From Saccharomycopsis crataegensis (taxonomy: Eukaryota > Ascomycota > Saccharomycetes > Ascoideales > Saccharomycopsidaceae), in assembly GCF_037102585.1 (NCBI RefSeq), contig NW_027043819.1:930001-994000 (forward strand): DNA of 64,000 nt, read 5' to 3'. Made by a program: the position numbers and the translations under genes. Below are positions 53,146 to 63,549 of the stretch, piece by piece. A model generated the notes under the pieces. That model had not been told where the DNA came from. It ran no database searches and worked only from the letters and a program-made list of their open reading frames with translations. The stretch's first letter is position 1, and every line of letters starts with the position of its first letter.

Positions 53146-53228
53146 GAGGTATTGTTTGGATTGCCATTCACCAGCGAAAGCACAAGGTTGGGTGAGGAGA
53201 GCGACGCATAGATATTGTTGAAGATCAT
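52410..53228 (-). CDS. GPI19: Gpi19/PIG-P subunit of GPI-GlcNAc transferase
   Basis: 272 residues. The PIG-P domain spans about 120-270: EYRGFAIHLLSICFLVIWLTW (first membrane helix), the loop FNSVGIYYYPDRWWQLA (family signature YYPxRxW), then a second helix, VVMGFIYVGLALYN. The N-terminal 110 residues contain one run of about 30 Asn, coded by an (ATT)n repeat on the + strand, then Asn/Thr repeats and a Ser-rich part. S. cerevisiae Gpi19 is about 140 residues, so the N-terminal half is a lineage-specific, probably disordered expansion. It acts at the ER in the first step of GPI-anchor synthesis. Divergent from APE1. Confidence 0.9.
53036..53145 (+). repeat. (ATT)n triplet repeat in GPI19 coding sequence
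   Basis: About 30 ATT units (AAT on the gene strand, Asn) in frame, with GTT/ATT variants at the left end. Its length is likely variable between strains. Confidence 0.95.
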
Positions 53229-53578
53229 GACTGTTGGGTGATCGCAATAATTCCCGAGATAACAACGTCGTCCAGTGAGAGAGAGAGAGTGAGTTAGTAA
53301 GTGTTTCAGATAAGATAACGTGCAACGGACAATGCTTCAGATAGCGTTATCAACGATGCTTCCACCGCCTTCGTCGCCAGTCGTCGATGGGGGAAAAAAC
53401 TGTGCGTGCCGTTGAGGGCGCTGCACCCCCGCATACCGCCATCCCCCGAGTGGCTGGTAATCAATCGGCTTCTGTTGTCAGCTTATAACTTCCAGCAATT
53501 CCTGTTTTCTGTCTCTCTTTCTCTCTTCGGTCCTATCTTATCAAGTGCTTTATCAAAAAAATTATTAAAAAAAAAAAA
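53229..53578. other. Divergent promoter region GPI19 / APE1
   Basis: 350 bp with a GAGA run near 53278 and a poly-A run directly before the APE1 ATG. Nothing else seen. Confidence 0.6.
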
Positions 53579-55255
53579 ATGTCCTCCCAAGAAACTGTCG
53601 AACTCCTCCGCAAACTTATCGATACTTTCGAAGTCACCCAGACATGTGAACAAATGGTCAATGGCAAGAAAGTGGTGCCTCTCTACAACAATAGACACCA
53701 CTTGTCCCAAAGATCCAAGGTTTTCAAAAGAAAGACTTTGCCAACCACCAGCAACGGCTACGAATCCCCAGCCACCCCTTCCTCTGATGAAGACGAAGAT
53801 GATTTCGAACCATTGACAAAGCCGGTGTTCCACGCTGGCGAATCTTGCTACACCTACTACTCTCAAGAATACATCGACTTCACTTTTGAAAACCCTACCA
53901 TCTACCACGTCGTCAAGCATTTCAGCCAGTTGCTCGAGTCTCATGGGTTCAAGTACCTACCAGAAGGCAAAAGTTGGGGCCAGATGACCCCGGGGTTCTA
54001 TTACACCACCAGAAACCAAACCTCATTGTCATGTTTTGTCATTGGTAAACACTGGACTCCAGAAGATGGGGTTGGATTGATCGGGGCCCATATCGACGTG
54101 TTGACCGCCAAATTGAAGCCAAGCTCTAAAAAGAAGGAAGTCGAAGGGTACGAATTGTTGGGGGTTGCCCCATACGCCGGTGCGATCTCCGAAGTTTGGT
54201 GGGACAGAGACTTGCACATTGGTGGGTACGTGTTGGTCCGCGATGCCGATGGTAAGATCGTTTCTAAGCTTGTGAAATCCGACTTCCCAGTGGCAAGAAT
54301 CCCATCTTTGGCTCCACATTTCGGTAAAGATTTCAGCAGTTTGTTGAACAAAGAAACCAGAGCGGTTCCGGTGATTGCCTACCACGGTGGGGTCGACAGC
54401 GAACCAGAACCAGAATTGTCAGACGACGAAAAGAAATGTCCACTTATTTCCGTGCACTCCATTACTTTGTTGCGTTTCATTGCCGAATTGGCCGGGGTTA
54501 AGGTCAGCGAGCTTGTGCAATTGGATTTGGATATCTATGAAGGTCAAAAGGGGGCGATTGGTGGGATGAAGAAAGATTTCCTTTTTGCTCCAAGAGTCGA
54601 CGACAGAATCTGTGGGTTTGCCGCAGTGTACGGGCTTTTGGAATTCTTGCAAACCCAAGATTTCCAAATCCCTGACCATAGTTTCTCTTTGGTGACCCTT
54701 TACGATAACGAAGAAATTGGTAGTTTGAGTAAACAGGGTGCCCAAGGTGGGTTGTCTGAATCGGTCATCGAACGTACCATCGACAGTTTCATCGCTGATA
54801 AACAAGGATTGTCTCTTGAATCATTATACAAAGTTGCCTACGCCAACACCCTTATCTTGTCTGCCGACGTCAACCACGCTTTCAATCCAAACTTCCCTGA
54901 TGTCTATTTGGAAAACCACGGTCCAAAACTTAACACTGGTATGACCATCGCCTTTGATGAAAGAGCCATGGCCACCGACGTCACTGGTAGAGCCATCATT
55001 GAAGAAGTCGCCCGTAGTAATGGTGACAAGTTGCAAATGTTCCATATCAGAAACGACTCGCGTTCCGGTGGTACCATCGGCCCATACATCTCTTCTAAGA
55101 CCGGGGCCCGTACCATTGATTGTGGGATTGCTCAATGGTCTATGCATAGTAGTCGTGCCACTGTGGGGTCCAAGGACGTGGCTATTGGGGTCAAGTTCTT
55201 CTCTGGGTTCTTCAAGTACTGGAGAGCTGCTGCTTCGAAGTTTGAAGATTTTTAA
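53579..55255 (+). CDS. APE1: Vacuolar aminopeptidase I (Ape1/Lap4), M18 family
   Basis: 558 residues. An amphipathic N-terminal stretch (about 1-20) fits the Cvt propeptide that Atg19 recognises. A Ser/Asp-rich insert (60-85) precedes the M18 domain. Key motifs: GAHIDVLTAKLKP (zinc His and Asp), APRVDDRICGF, LYDNEEIGSLSKQG (catalytic Glu), ILSADVNHAFNPNFPDVY, RSGGTIGP and the C-terminal CGIAQWSMHS (zinc His). Overall similarity to Lap4 is higher than to the cytosolic Ape4, especially the SADVNH block and the FFKYWRA end. It hydrolyses N-terminal residues in the vacuole. I noticed no CTG codon in the whole gene. Confidence 0.93.
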   Translation: MSSQETVELLRKLIDTFEVTQTCEQMVNGKKVVPLYNNRHHLSQRSKVFKRKTLPTTSNGYESPATPSSDEDEDDFEPLTKPVFHAGESCYTYYSQEYIDFTFENPTIYHVVKHFSQLLESHGFKYLPEGKSWGQMTPGFYYTTRNQTSLSCFVIGKHWTPEDGVGLIGAHIDVLTAKLKPSSKKKEVEGYELLGVAPYAGAISEVWWDRDLHIGGYVLVRDADGKIVSKLVKSDFPVARIPSLAPHFGKDFSSLLNKETRAVPVIAYHGGVDSEPEPELSDDEKKCPLISVHSITLLRFIAELAGVKVSELVQLDLDIYEGQKGAIGGMKKDFLFAPRVDDRICGFAAVYGLLEFLQTQDFQIPDHSFSLVTLYDNEEIGSLSKQGAQGGLSESVIERTIDSFIADKQGLSLESLYKVAYANTLILSADVNHAFNPNFPDVYLENHGPKLNTGMTIAFDERAMATDVTGRAIIEEVARSNGDKLQMFHIRNDSRSGGTIGPYISSKTGARTIDCGIAQWSMHSSRATVGSKDVAIGVKFFSGFFKYWRAAASKFEDF

Positions 55256-55518
55256 ACCATAATAGAAATGAAACAAAGAAAATTCATTTTATTTCCCTAA
55301 TGTCTATCTACATATATATATATCGATCTATATAAAGTATCTCTCTCTCTCTCTCGCTCTCTTAATATACCATTTCATCGACATCTGTTGATTATTCATC
55401 GTATAGGACGGAACCATCTCTGCGGGTGGTGTTTTTTTTTTTTTTTTTTATCCCAAAAATGAAAATCCGCCAACACAACTAATTTCCACTAACTCCTCAA
55501 ACGAGAACCCCACCAAAA

Positions 55519-57363
55519 ATGCTCGAATTGGAAGATCGTGATAAGTTGATTATCACCATTCTTTGTGGGGTGGTGGCTCTTGCCATTGCTTATTCTAAGT
55601 ACTTGGAGACCCAACAAGATATGACGGAATTGGCACTCTCGTCACAAACTAGCGTGGCTCCTACCAGAAAACCTGGGGAAACCGCTCATCATCGGAACCT
55701 TCTTGTGCCTCATGGATTCCCGCTTCTTCATGGCTTATCAATCAAACATAGTTACAAGCTACGGGATGGGAACGTTCGGGATATCTGGGCGTTGGCCATG
55801 GAACATCAAGCTGACACTCCGGTACAATTCTTCACTAGCAATGGTAAACCGAAACTATCCACCGATTATTTGACGTTAAACAAGGTTTTTGCCGATTTCT
55901 ACAACAAAATCATGAAAGAATTCACATTGGCATCGGATGGCGATGGGCTGTTGAATCTTAAAATTGGGACGGTGTTGCCAGCGTACTCGTGGCAAGGGGT
56001 GGTATTGGCAATGACCTGTTTCATCAACAATTTGACGCTTCATACGTTCCATACCCATATGCTAAAGTATAATGTTGGGGATTTGGATGTGCTCGTGGTG
56101 ACGAAGAAGGATCTCCGTACTGCAGTACGCCATTATCGAACGGTCAAGGTGATTGTGGTGATTGATGATGATGATGATGATGTCCCAGATCGGTATTCTA
56201 TGGAAGATTATAAAAGGGCAACCTTACCAAACAAGTTGGTGACCTGGGAGGAGTTTTTCGGGAATTCTGAAGTGGCGTTCCAAAAAACAAATCACGATGA
56301 GAAAAACGGGGTTTATGACTATCAATATGATGGGAAATTCGACGATTTCATTCCTCTCAAAGAAACCTTGAATTTCAATACCGTGGTGTACACCAATCAA
56401 AATCTTGTCAGTTGCGTAGCCCACGAACTCAAACAACTACCAATGGGACAAGAATGGTCAAATAGTAACGATGAGCTCGTGATTCTTAATGAAGATTCCA
56501 GTTTGAGTTTCTACAATAAATTCCTTGCTGGGTTAGTGGTTGGGCTACCAATTACCATTGTTGAACCGTTGAAACTTCATGAGATCCGGTCGATTGACTT
56601 TGACGACGTGGAACGCCAACAAGAACGCGAGGACTCCATTATTTACAAGAAGTTTTTCAAATTATTCAATAAATTCCAACAACTGGTGTTCACCAAGCAG
56701 AACGTGATTGCGGTGATTCCTGAGCGGTATTTGAAAGTGATTTACGAAAAAGAAATTGAGGAATTCTCAAAAACCCCAATGCTTCGGAAATTCTTGATTG
56801 GCCGATCCCAAGTACTATTGCAACAGAATGTGTTCAATAAATTGGCCCCACACCCAAGCAAAGTGTTTGATCGATTACGAGTCATTTACAGCTACTCGTA
56901 TAAAAACTCTCGTGATAGTTGTCTCACTTCATGGCAATTATCGATGTTGCGGACGATTACCGGTAGCAGAATCATCAATGAACGGTATATTCCTGGAACG
57001 ATTGGTCCATTATTCATGACCCAATTGTACGATTATCGGACGGTCGAAGACGATGCTGAACAACCAGAAGAAGACGATATTGTCAAGAAAGATTACATGG
57101 TGCTTAGAGGAGTGCCTTCGCAAACCATCGAGATAAAGCTTGCGGATTATCATTTGTTGGACGAGGAATATGCTGCCGAAGACGGGAATGGCGAGCTATG
57201 TATTAGGGGGTTCATCATTGGTAGATCGATCGATCTGGAAATCGTCGAGCAAAAAATTAAGGATGGTCAAAGAGTGGGAGGCGAAGGATGGATGCCAACC
57301 GGATTGGTGGGGAAAATTGCTGATGATGGATGTTTTTATGAAAAAGTTTATGAGTTGTATTAA
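55519..57363 (+). CDS. AMP-dependent ligase-like pseudoenzyme with N-terminal membrane anchor
   Basis: 614 residues. A single hydrophobic segment (about 9-25) follows a short acidic N terminus. The rest shows the ANL (acyl-CoA synthetase) fold skeleton: VYTNQNLVSCVAHEL (region after the A3 loop), a mid-domain YNKFLAGLVVGLPITIVEP, and near the end GELCIRG and GEGWMPTGLVGKIADDGCF (A6-A7 region). The Ser/Thr/Gly-rich phosphate loop is not recognisable, and the protein stops at the point where the C-terminal lid domain (A8-A10) should begin. So it is probably catalytically inactive. A membrane-bound, fatty-acid-related scaffold role is a guess. The frame is intact and codon use is normal, so it looks like a functional gene. 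Confidence 0.7.
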   Translation: MLELEDRDKLIITILCGVVALAIAYSKYLETQQDMTELALSSQTSVAPTRKPGETAHHRNLLVPHGFPLLHGLSIKHSYKLRDGNVRDIWALAMEHQADTPVQFFTSNGKPKLSTDYLTLNKVFADFYNKIMKEFTLASDGDGLLNLKIGTVLPAYSWQGVVLAMTCFINNLTLHTFHTHMLKYNVGDLDVLVVTKKDLRTAVRHYRTVKVIVVIDDDDDDVPDRYSMEDYKRATLPNKLVTWEEFFGNSEVAFQKTNHDEKNGVYDYQYDGKFDDFIPLKETLNFNTVVYTNQNLVSCVAHELKQLPMGQEWSNSNDELVILNEDSSLSFYNKFLAGLVVGLPITIVEPLKLHEIRSIDFDDVERQQEREDSIIYKKFFKLFNKFQQLVFTKQNVIAVIPERYLKVIYEKEIEEFSKTPMLRKFLIGRSQVLLQQNVFNKLAPHPSKVFDRLRVIYSYSYKNSRDSCLTSWQLSMLRTITGSRIINERYIPGTIGPLFMTQLYDYRTVEDDAEQPEEDDIVKKDYMVLRGVPSQTIEIKLADYHLLDEEYAAEDGNGELCIRGFIIGRSIDLEIVEQKIKDGQRVGGEGWMPTGLVGKIADDGCFYEKVYELY

Positions 57364-57769
57364 GGAAAAAAGTTGTATGAGATGTATCTTTTTTTTTTTT
57401 TTTTTTTTTTATTTTTTGTCAATGTCAATGATCTGAGTAATTAGGAATTGTTCTAACTGAAAAGATTATAATATACTATAATGCCTATATCATATATGGC
57501 TCGTTGTAAAGTTTTCTAAGTAAAAGCTTGATATCATCACAAGTGTAGGTTTTCCTTTCATGTTTTGCAATCATAAGCTTTTTGCTATGTTCTAACCATG
57601 ACCATTATATTGTAACTGAAGTGACTGAATCATTGTCTATGTATTTATATATGCATTAATGAATCAAGCCATTCCCCATAAGTTGAGTTACGTCTGTTGA
57701 CCATGAGATTAGTGGTGGCATAGATTTTCCCACTTTCAGAACAACAACTTACACACACACACACACACA

Positions 57770-57808
<39 letters not shown>

Positions 57809-58627
57809 CGGTTCTTCAAAAACCTCTACCATGATTTGACAACCAATAATCCAACATTACAACCATACAACAAAAGTACCTGATGGATGAAATTCTCATA
57901 TATTGACGATATCCAAATGATTCCAATTCATCTAACAAAAGAAAGATCCCACCAAGTTCGGTCGTTCTCACAGAACGGGAACTATTCCAACCCCTGGACT
58001 GCCCTTTCTAATAACAGAAGAACTCTCCCATAATAGAACACAACTACGTAGTCCAGTCCTCTCTTTTATCTAATGTTGAAGATATATATATATATATGTA
58101 TAAATATAATTGTAATGAATTAAAAGAAAAAGATCATCAGAGCGCCCATACTGATCAACTTTGACCCGAACCACGGATGCATCAGGAATCACTATAGGCG
58201 CAGTATTAGAACAAAATCTTAGGCTAGGGCTGTGAGTTATAGGAAAGAGCTACCCAGAGAACACAACTCCGGTACCCAATGCGATTCTGGTAGCACTTTA
58301 AACAGTGGCACCATTATCTTGGTTTGGTACTCCACTCCACTGGTCAAAGTGGCCAGATCATCGGTTATTTGAATTTGAATTTAGAAGTATCGTAGACAAT
58401 ATTAGACAATATAGCTAAAAAAAAAAAAAACAACCTACTCTTTATCACATATAGCGTATTATTATTTCTTATTATTTCTTATTATTGGATTATTCACATA
58501 GATTCTCTCAATGAAAAATTTCTTGGAATAATAATTATGCTTCCTCTCACTTTTTCTCTTTCTACATTCCTTAACTCAGTATTCATCGTGCAATTCAAAA
58601 TCTATTTATTCTGCTCTTTTATATTAA
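57364..58627. other. 1.26-kb gene-free stretch
   Basis: A poly-T run at 57390-57411, a (CA)n(CT)n tract at 57751-57806, an (AT)n run near 58086 and a poly-A run near 58418. The remainder is mixed sequence with no recognisable gene between two convergent genes, longer than expected for such a spacer. Confidence 0.6.
57751..57806 (+). repeat. Compound (CA)n(CT)n microsatellite
   Basis: About 11 CA units run directly into about 16 CT units. Confidence 0.95.
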
Positions 58628-60562
58628 TCATTCCTCGTCACTAGATTCTTCAATCATTTCATCAGCAATGTCCTCAATGGTCATTTCACAGATTGGTTTC
58701 TTCGAGTCATCCACCACGAAATTCTCCACCAAGAAGTCCAATTGTTCTTGATAATCCAAATCAAATTCCACAAGAATATTACAATTAGGAACCAAATCTT
58801 TATTACCGTGGATCGGTTGATGTTCCTTCATCGCCACTTTAAATCTCGGGAATGATGAGTTCAATTCGAATCTGAATATCACCGTTTCATAATACATGTC
58901 GTCACTCGTGATGCTTCCTGCAATCTTAGACGTTTTCAAATATTCAAACACTTCACCTTCGGTATCGAACTTTTCGGTCTCCAATAAACTTAGTAATACC
59001 AATTTCAATTGTACAAATAAATAAATATCCTTCATTGGTTGATCACGGTTAAACTTCTTAACAAATCGTTGACCATTTGGTAATTTGAATTGAATGGTGG
59101 TATATTGTTTTTTATCGGTCATTGGCTGGTTGGTGAATAAATCAATTGGATCAGAGGTCCGATCATTATTTACCAACACCGTTTGCCATTTGACAAATTG
59201 TTGTTTCAAAAACTGCAAGTGCTTGTCATTCTCAATGATTTCATCCAATACTTCTTGCTTTTTGTTATTGATCTTCAATTGTTCCGCATCACGTTGTTGT
59301 TTCTTCAATTTATCTTGGTGTAACGACTTCAAATACGCTTCATCTTGTTGTTGTTTGAGTAATCTTTCGTAATTTTGACTATCTCGCTCGATCTTTTGGT
59401 TTATCAATTGGATCACGTAATTGTTGGCGGTCCGTTGGAATAATTTGATGATCTTCTTCAGTTTGGCCTTGAGTTTCCCTAAATTTTCTGATGCAGTGGC
59501 GGCGTCGTTATTAGAAACTTCAAAATTTTGAGAGTATTTCATCAATGACATGGTTGGGAAAGTTTCTCCGTAGGTGGAAACGTTGGACACCATCGCGATA
59601 TATGGAACGTTCCTCGCCCGGTATTGTCTTCCCACGAGCCAGCCTTCTAAATGGTTGACGTCGCCTCCCCAAATGATGAAATTATCCAGTCTATCGGCGT
59701 ATTTATTATTGATGAAACTGGCAAATTCCGAAGAATTCACCACCAGTTTCAAAAAAATCTCGGATGTGGCCTTGTTTTCGGTATTGATGAGGATGATAAT
59801 GAGGAATTTCAATTCCTGTTTGCAAACATCATAAGCAGCGTTGAATTCTCCATCAAAGATCGGCAAATCACTGGCGTCCTTGATGACTTGTTGGAAGTAG
59901 CTTTTGAAATTGAAGTCTTTGTAGATTGTGAGTTGTGATGAGGTATCTCCTCCTGCTGCTGCTGCTGCTTCTTCTTTGGTATTTGGTGGTTGGGGCAAAT
60001 AGGTAGGGCTCGCAGGGAATTGATTAAGGTTAGGTTTCCAAAGATTAAATAGTCCGGGAATTAGAAATTTGAGAAGCTCCGCTAATTTCAAAATCACAAA
60101 TAATAATGTTTTCGGGATCACAAGTAATATAAATAATAATGGCAGAGAGGTATCGCTCCAAAGGCTATCGTCTTTTCTCGATAGTTTGATTCCTGGAGTG
60201 AGTTTCCAATTACCCGAGAGATTGTTGGCCTTAGGGAATTTTGGCATCAAATCGAATTGTGTCAAGTTGAAGCTGTCAAAGTTGGTGGTAGAAGCGTTAT
60301 TATTATTATTATTGGTTGAAGAATGAGGAGGAGGAAGAGGAGGAGGAGGAGGAGGAGTAGGTAGTGGTAGAGGTTCTGTTGAGGGTTCTAGATGAGGGAA
60401 ATCGAAATTGTTATCAAAGAATCGCTGGATTGCCGCCTCGATGTTCCATTGGCAGTTCTCCAACAATGTTAGCATCTTTTGGTGATCATCGTCGTTGTAT
60501 TGGGTGATTTCTTTGAAGTCTTGGAGTTTCTGTGTTTGATGGGGCGTGAGCTCTGAAGACAT
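58628..60562 (-). CDS. UBX2: Ubx2-type ER membrane ERAD protein
   Basis: 644 residues from the ATG at 60562. UBA-like domain at about 5-50 (DFKEITQYNDDD, LLENCQWNIEAAIQRFF), a Pro-rich stretch, a hydrophobic hairpin near 150-185 (LPLLFILLVIPKTLLFVILK), a UAS thioredoxin-like domain (LVGRQYRARNVPYIAMVSNV), a coiled coil of Lys/Gln/Glu and a C-terminal UBX domain (TIQFKLPNGQRFVKKF; FPRFKV). The order matches S. cerevisiae Ubx2/Sel1, which recruits Cdc48 to ER ubiquitin ligases and to the mitochondrial TOM complex. The frame extends to an ATG at 60742; those 60 residues include a Phe-rich hydrophobic stretch and do not resemble Ubx2, so I prefer the downstream start. Confidence 0.9.
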   Translation of the reverse strand: MSSELTPHQTQKLQDFKEITQYNDDDHQKMLTLLENCQWNIEAAIQRFFDNNFDFPHLEPSTEPLPLPTPPPPPPLPPPHSSTNNNNNNASTTNFDSFNLTQFDLMPKFPKANNLSGNWKLTPGIKLSRKDDSLWSDTSLPLLFILLVIPKTLLFVILKLAELLKFLIPGLFNLWKPNLNQFPASPTYLPQPPNTKEEAAAAAGGDTSSQLTIYKDFNFKSYFQQVIKDASDLPIFDGEFNAAYDVCKQELKFLIIILINTENKATSEIFLKLVVNSSEFASFINNKYADRLDNFIIWGGDVNHLEGWLVGRQYRARNVPYIAMVSNVSTYGETFPTMSLMKYSQNFEVSNNDAATASENLGKLKAKLKKIIKLFQRTANNYVIQLINQKIERDSQNYERLLKQQQDEAYLKSLHQDKLKKQQRDAEQLKINNKKQEVLDEIIENDKHLQFLKQQFVKWQTVLVNNDRTSDPIDLFTNQPMTDKKQYTTIQFKLPNGQRFVKKFNRDQPMKDIYLFVQLKLVLLSLLETEKFDTEGEVFEYLKTSKIAGSITSDDMYYETVIFRFELNSSFPRFKVAMKEHQPIHGNKDLVPNCNILVEFDLDYQEQLDFLVENFVVDDSKKPICEMTIEDIADEMIEESSDEE

Positions 60563-60925
60563 GCTGTTTGTCGATTTGATAGGAAGAAGAAAGGAGAATG
60601 ACCAGAAGGGAAACAACGAGAAGAACAATGAATGATACCAAGAGAAGCAAGAAAGACAACAGCGACAGTAAAGAAAACGACGACGATGATCTTCATTCAG
60701 TAAATAGCGGAATTTCCTTACTAAAATACAACACCCAAACATAAGAAGGCGTACCAGAGAGGCACGGGTTTATCGTCGATCTTCTTTTATATTATATTGT
60801 ATTATATTATATTATATATCCTACAACATTGTTTATTATCTTTATGATTATCGTTATAATAATAGACAACGACATTCCCCATCTTTATTTACAAACACTT
60901 TATAAAAATCTAACAATACATAAGC
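60563..60925. other. Intergenic AIM11-UBX2
   Basis: 363 bp including the upstream in-frame extension of UBX2 and an AT-rich repeat (TATTA units) near 60785-60820. No other gene. Confidence 0.6.
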
Positions 60926-61553
60926 TCATTCCTTGTTTCCCTCGAGTAAGCTGCTGAGTCCTTCTTGAACTTTCAAAGTATCTTCGTCGGTCTTCATTCC
61001 TTTGATCTTCTCCTGGTTCTCTTGGCCCCCAAGGAACTTCTTCATTCTTTGGCCGAAATCTTTAGCTGACGAAATGTCCATCACCCAAGCGGTCCCAAAG
61101 ATAAACATACCGAACGCACTGGTCGACAACAACGAGGCATAGCCAATGGCTGCCATGGCCTCTTGACGTTTAGAATATGAAGGTTGGATGTGGTTGGCTT
61201 GGAATAAGGTGGGTATGTCTAAAGATTTTTGTTAGTATGAGGTGTTTGATAATAGATAGATAGGCAATGGCATCACTTGATGCTGACGCATTTTCCAGAC
61301 ATTATTATCTTGTCAATTAATCATCCAACAGACGTTATCAATCATTCAACAGATGTTATCAGTTCCAATAAATTGATTACTCACATTTTCTCGATTGAAC
61401 TCCTCTGAACACAAGCCTCGAGCAGATCAAGGTGGTGAAAGTCGCGGCGTAGAACTTGATCATTTGGGTTCTACGTCTCTGTTTGTAGTTGTCCGAGGCT
61501 TCGGCCATGATCTTCGAAGTTAGTATACTTTGCGATTGCTTTGCTTCTGACAT
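60926..61553 (-). CDS. AIM11: Aim11 family membrane protein, one intron
   Basis: Two exons: 61385-61553 and 60926-61218, giving 153 residues. Exon 1 encodes a charged start, then RRRTQMIKFYAATFTTLIC; exon 2 continues IPTLFQANHIQPSYSKRQEA and a second hydrophobic segment, ASLLSTSAFGMFIFGTAW, then VMDIS. This is the Aim11 pattern (two membrane segments, 'QRNEAM' and 'WALDIS' blocks). The junction codon is TAC, matching the RKY in S. cerevisiae Aim11. Aim11 is an uncharacterised protein whose loss alters mitochondrial genome maintenance. Confidence 0.9.
61219..61384 (-). other. AIM11 intron (166 nt)
   Basis: Donor GTGAGT, branch point TACTAAC (61231-61237), acceptor TAG 12 nt further on. Removing it restores the family sequence across the junction (phase 1). 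Confidence 0.9.
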
Positions 61554-61837
61554 ATTGGGTGGTTATTTATATTTATTATCGTGGTGGATGGAGAATTGTA
61601 CCACACCTTAAACATCTACCGCCATTAACCAAAAAATAAAGAAGAAAAAAAAAAAAAAAAAAAATTTCGCGGATTTTTCGCATATCTCAGGGCTTCAACA
61701 CACACCGACATTTACTATTGAGGACCGCTACAACTGAATTCCCCATATTTCACCATTTATAATATATGTATATATATATATATATATATATGTTACAGTA
61801 AGTATGTTGATAATATGTATATATATATATATATATA
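61554..61837. other. Intergenic DBR1 / AIM11
   Basis: 284 bp with a poly-A run at about 61645-61663 and two (AT)n tracts (61767-61791, 61817-61838) next to the DBR1 stop. Confidence 0.7.
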
Positions 61838-63118
61838 TCACCAATCCTGATCAAAAAGAATCCCAAATTTATCACAAAACGTTGCAGTTTGTGAGTTAAT
61901 TATCGGCCGCAATTCTTGGAAATTCTTCTCATGTTCACTCACTTCTTTGACAAAATCCCTGGAGATCATCAAATCTCTCACAGGAATATCCTCCTTCAAG
62001 ATAGCATCTTTGAACCCATTCAATAATAAATCTAATTCCATATTCGATTCATTGAGTAAAGTTCCTTTGGCAATTTGCCTAAACTCTGACAGCTTGGTAA
62101 ACTTGTTGAAATATTTATGAACTTTCAAAAACGTTTCATCATAAAATAGTTCATCGGAATTATATGATGGATGGCTGTTGTTATCCCCCACTTCAATAGT
62201 TTCAATCTCTAAAAACTTCCTTCCTGGAAGACACTTATCAAGAGCTAGGAATCTCGTTTGTGTTGTTGTCCCTTTTTCATCACCATCATCATCATCATCA
62301 TCATCTTCTTCTTCTTCTTCTTCTTCCTCCTCCTCATCATCAGAATCATCCATATTAATGACAATCTCATCATCATTTCTTTTTTTTTCACCTTCACCAA
62401 TATAAATAGCCTCAAATTTCACATGTAAATGTGAGCTATACCAATATCTGGGTACTAACTTATGTAACAACACTCTATTCACCGGCGATCCTAACCGACC
62501 AGTTTGAATATCTTTTTGGAAAAACGGTTTGGCCTTCAATAACTTTGGTAAGTCTCCGAAATTCGTAATATGTTGAGGCCAATCATGCGAGAGGAAAATG
62601 TCGATCTTATGTTGATTGATTCTTTCATAAAATAGAAATTTCAATAATTCGAGTTTCCGTACATGATACACCGACCGGATCGATGATTGATCGTATGGCA
62701 CTTTTTCAAAACTTGGTTTCATGAAATTGTAATCATTGAAGATTCCAGTGACCCCGGCAATTTTCAATCCTTTATACCAAATGACGTTGGATTTCCCCAA
62801 ATAGTAAATGTTCGGGGCCACCCACCCGCCAAACTTGAGTTCCTGCAAGTAATTGCTGGCCTCGTGGTTGCCACCAATGAATATCGTTAGCACCGGGGCT
62901 TTCTTCTTAGAAGTGTAATAGTCTTGGAAATCTCCTAGTTTGCGATATTTGGCGGGCATCGACACACATTTGAGGTCGTTGTGGTTTCTGACCGATTGGA
63001 AGTCGCCGGTGATCAACAAAAGTTCGGGTTTTTCATCCTTTGGAAGGGCTCTAATCAGCTGGTAAGTTCTGTCGAGCTCACCATGGCAGCAACCTTCGAT
63101 GGCAATAGACACCTTCAT
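61838..63118 (-). CDS. DBR1: Dbr1, RNA lariat debranching enzyme
   Basis: 426 residues from the ATG at 63118 (MKVSIAIEGCCHGELDRTY), which matches the start of known Dbr1 proteins; the frame continues 28 residues upstream without similarity. Metallophosphoesterase motifs: EGCCHGELD, LLITGDFQSVRN, IFIGGNHEASNYL, LSHDWPQH and SSHLHVKFEA. The Cys in the first motif (rather than Asp) is typical for Dbr1. An acidic low-complexity insert (GAA/GAT repeats at about 62280-62340) interrupts the second half. The enzyme opens the 2'-5' bond of intron lariats and affects retrotransposition in yeast. Confidence 0.95.
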   Translation of the reverse strand: MKVSIAIEGCCHGELDRTYQLIRALPKDEKPELLLITGDFQSVRNHNDLKCVSMPAKYRKLGDFQDYYTSKKKAPVLTIFIGGNHEASNYLQELKFGGWVAPNIYYLGKSNVIWYKGLKIAGVTGIFNDYNFMKPSFEKVPYDQSSIRSVYHVRKLELLKFLFYERINQHKIDIFLSHDWPQHITNFGDLPKLLKAKPFFQKDIQTGRLGSPVNRVLLHKLVPRYWYSSHLHVKFEAIYIGEGEKKRNDDEIVINMDDSDDEEEEEEEEEEDDDDDDDGDEKGTTTQTRFLALDKCLPGRKFLEIETIEVGDNNSHPSYNSDELFYDETFLKVHKYFNKFTKLSEFRQIAKGTLLNESNMELDLLLNGFKDAILKEDIPVRDLMISRDFVKEVSEHEKNFQELRPIINSQTATFCDKFGILFDQDW

Positions 63119-63549
63119 AATAAACAACTGGGAAAGACCGAGAGACAAAGAGAAACGGGTGAAATAGAATAAAGAGAAGACGAAATCAAAATGGAAATTC
63201 AAAAAGTGAAAGTGAAAGGGACATGGCGGCGGCGGCGGCGGGCTCTTAACCAGGATGGATGGGAAACCAGATGCCAGCGAACAGTCATCTTCTGCTTCTG
63301 CTTCTTCTTCATCGTATTATTATTATTAATAATAATAATATTATTATTCTATTTACTTGTTTATTACCACAAACCACCACTACTATCCACTTCCCTTCCC
63401 ATTGTATAACAACCCCGTCCATTGTTGGTGGTTATTCCTCGGGTGGCGCAAAAGAATATATATATATATATATATATCAAGGAATTGAAAAAACACAAAT
63501 CACACAAATACCGTCCATCACTTATCTCATAGATCTATCTACCCATAAG
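63119..63549. other. Divergent promoter region DBR1 / DOA4-like
   Basis: 431 bp with a (GGC)n stretch near 63222-63240, an inverted ATT/AAT tract at 63314-63347 and an (AT)n tract near 63458-63477 just before the DOA4-like gene. Confidence 0.6.

Noticed and set aside
60563-60742. N-terminal 60-residue extension of UBX2 as a signal anchor
   Set aside because: Known Ubx2 proteins start at the UBA domain; the extension is Phe/Cys-rich and reads like translated promoter DNA.
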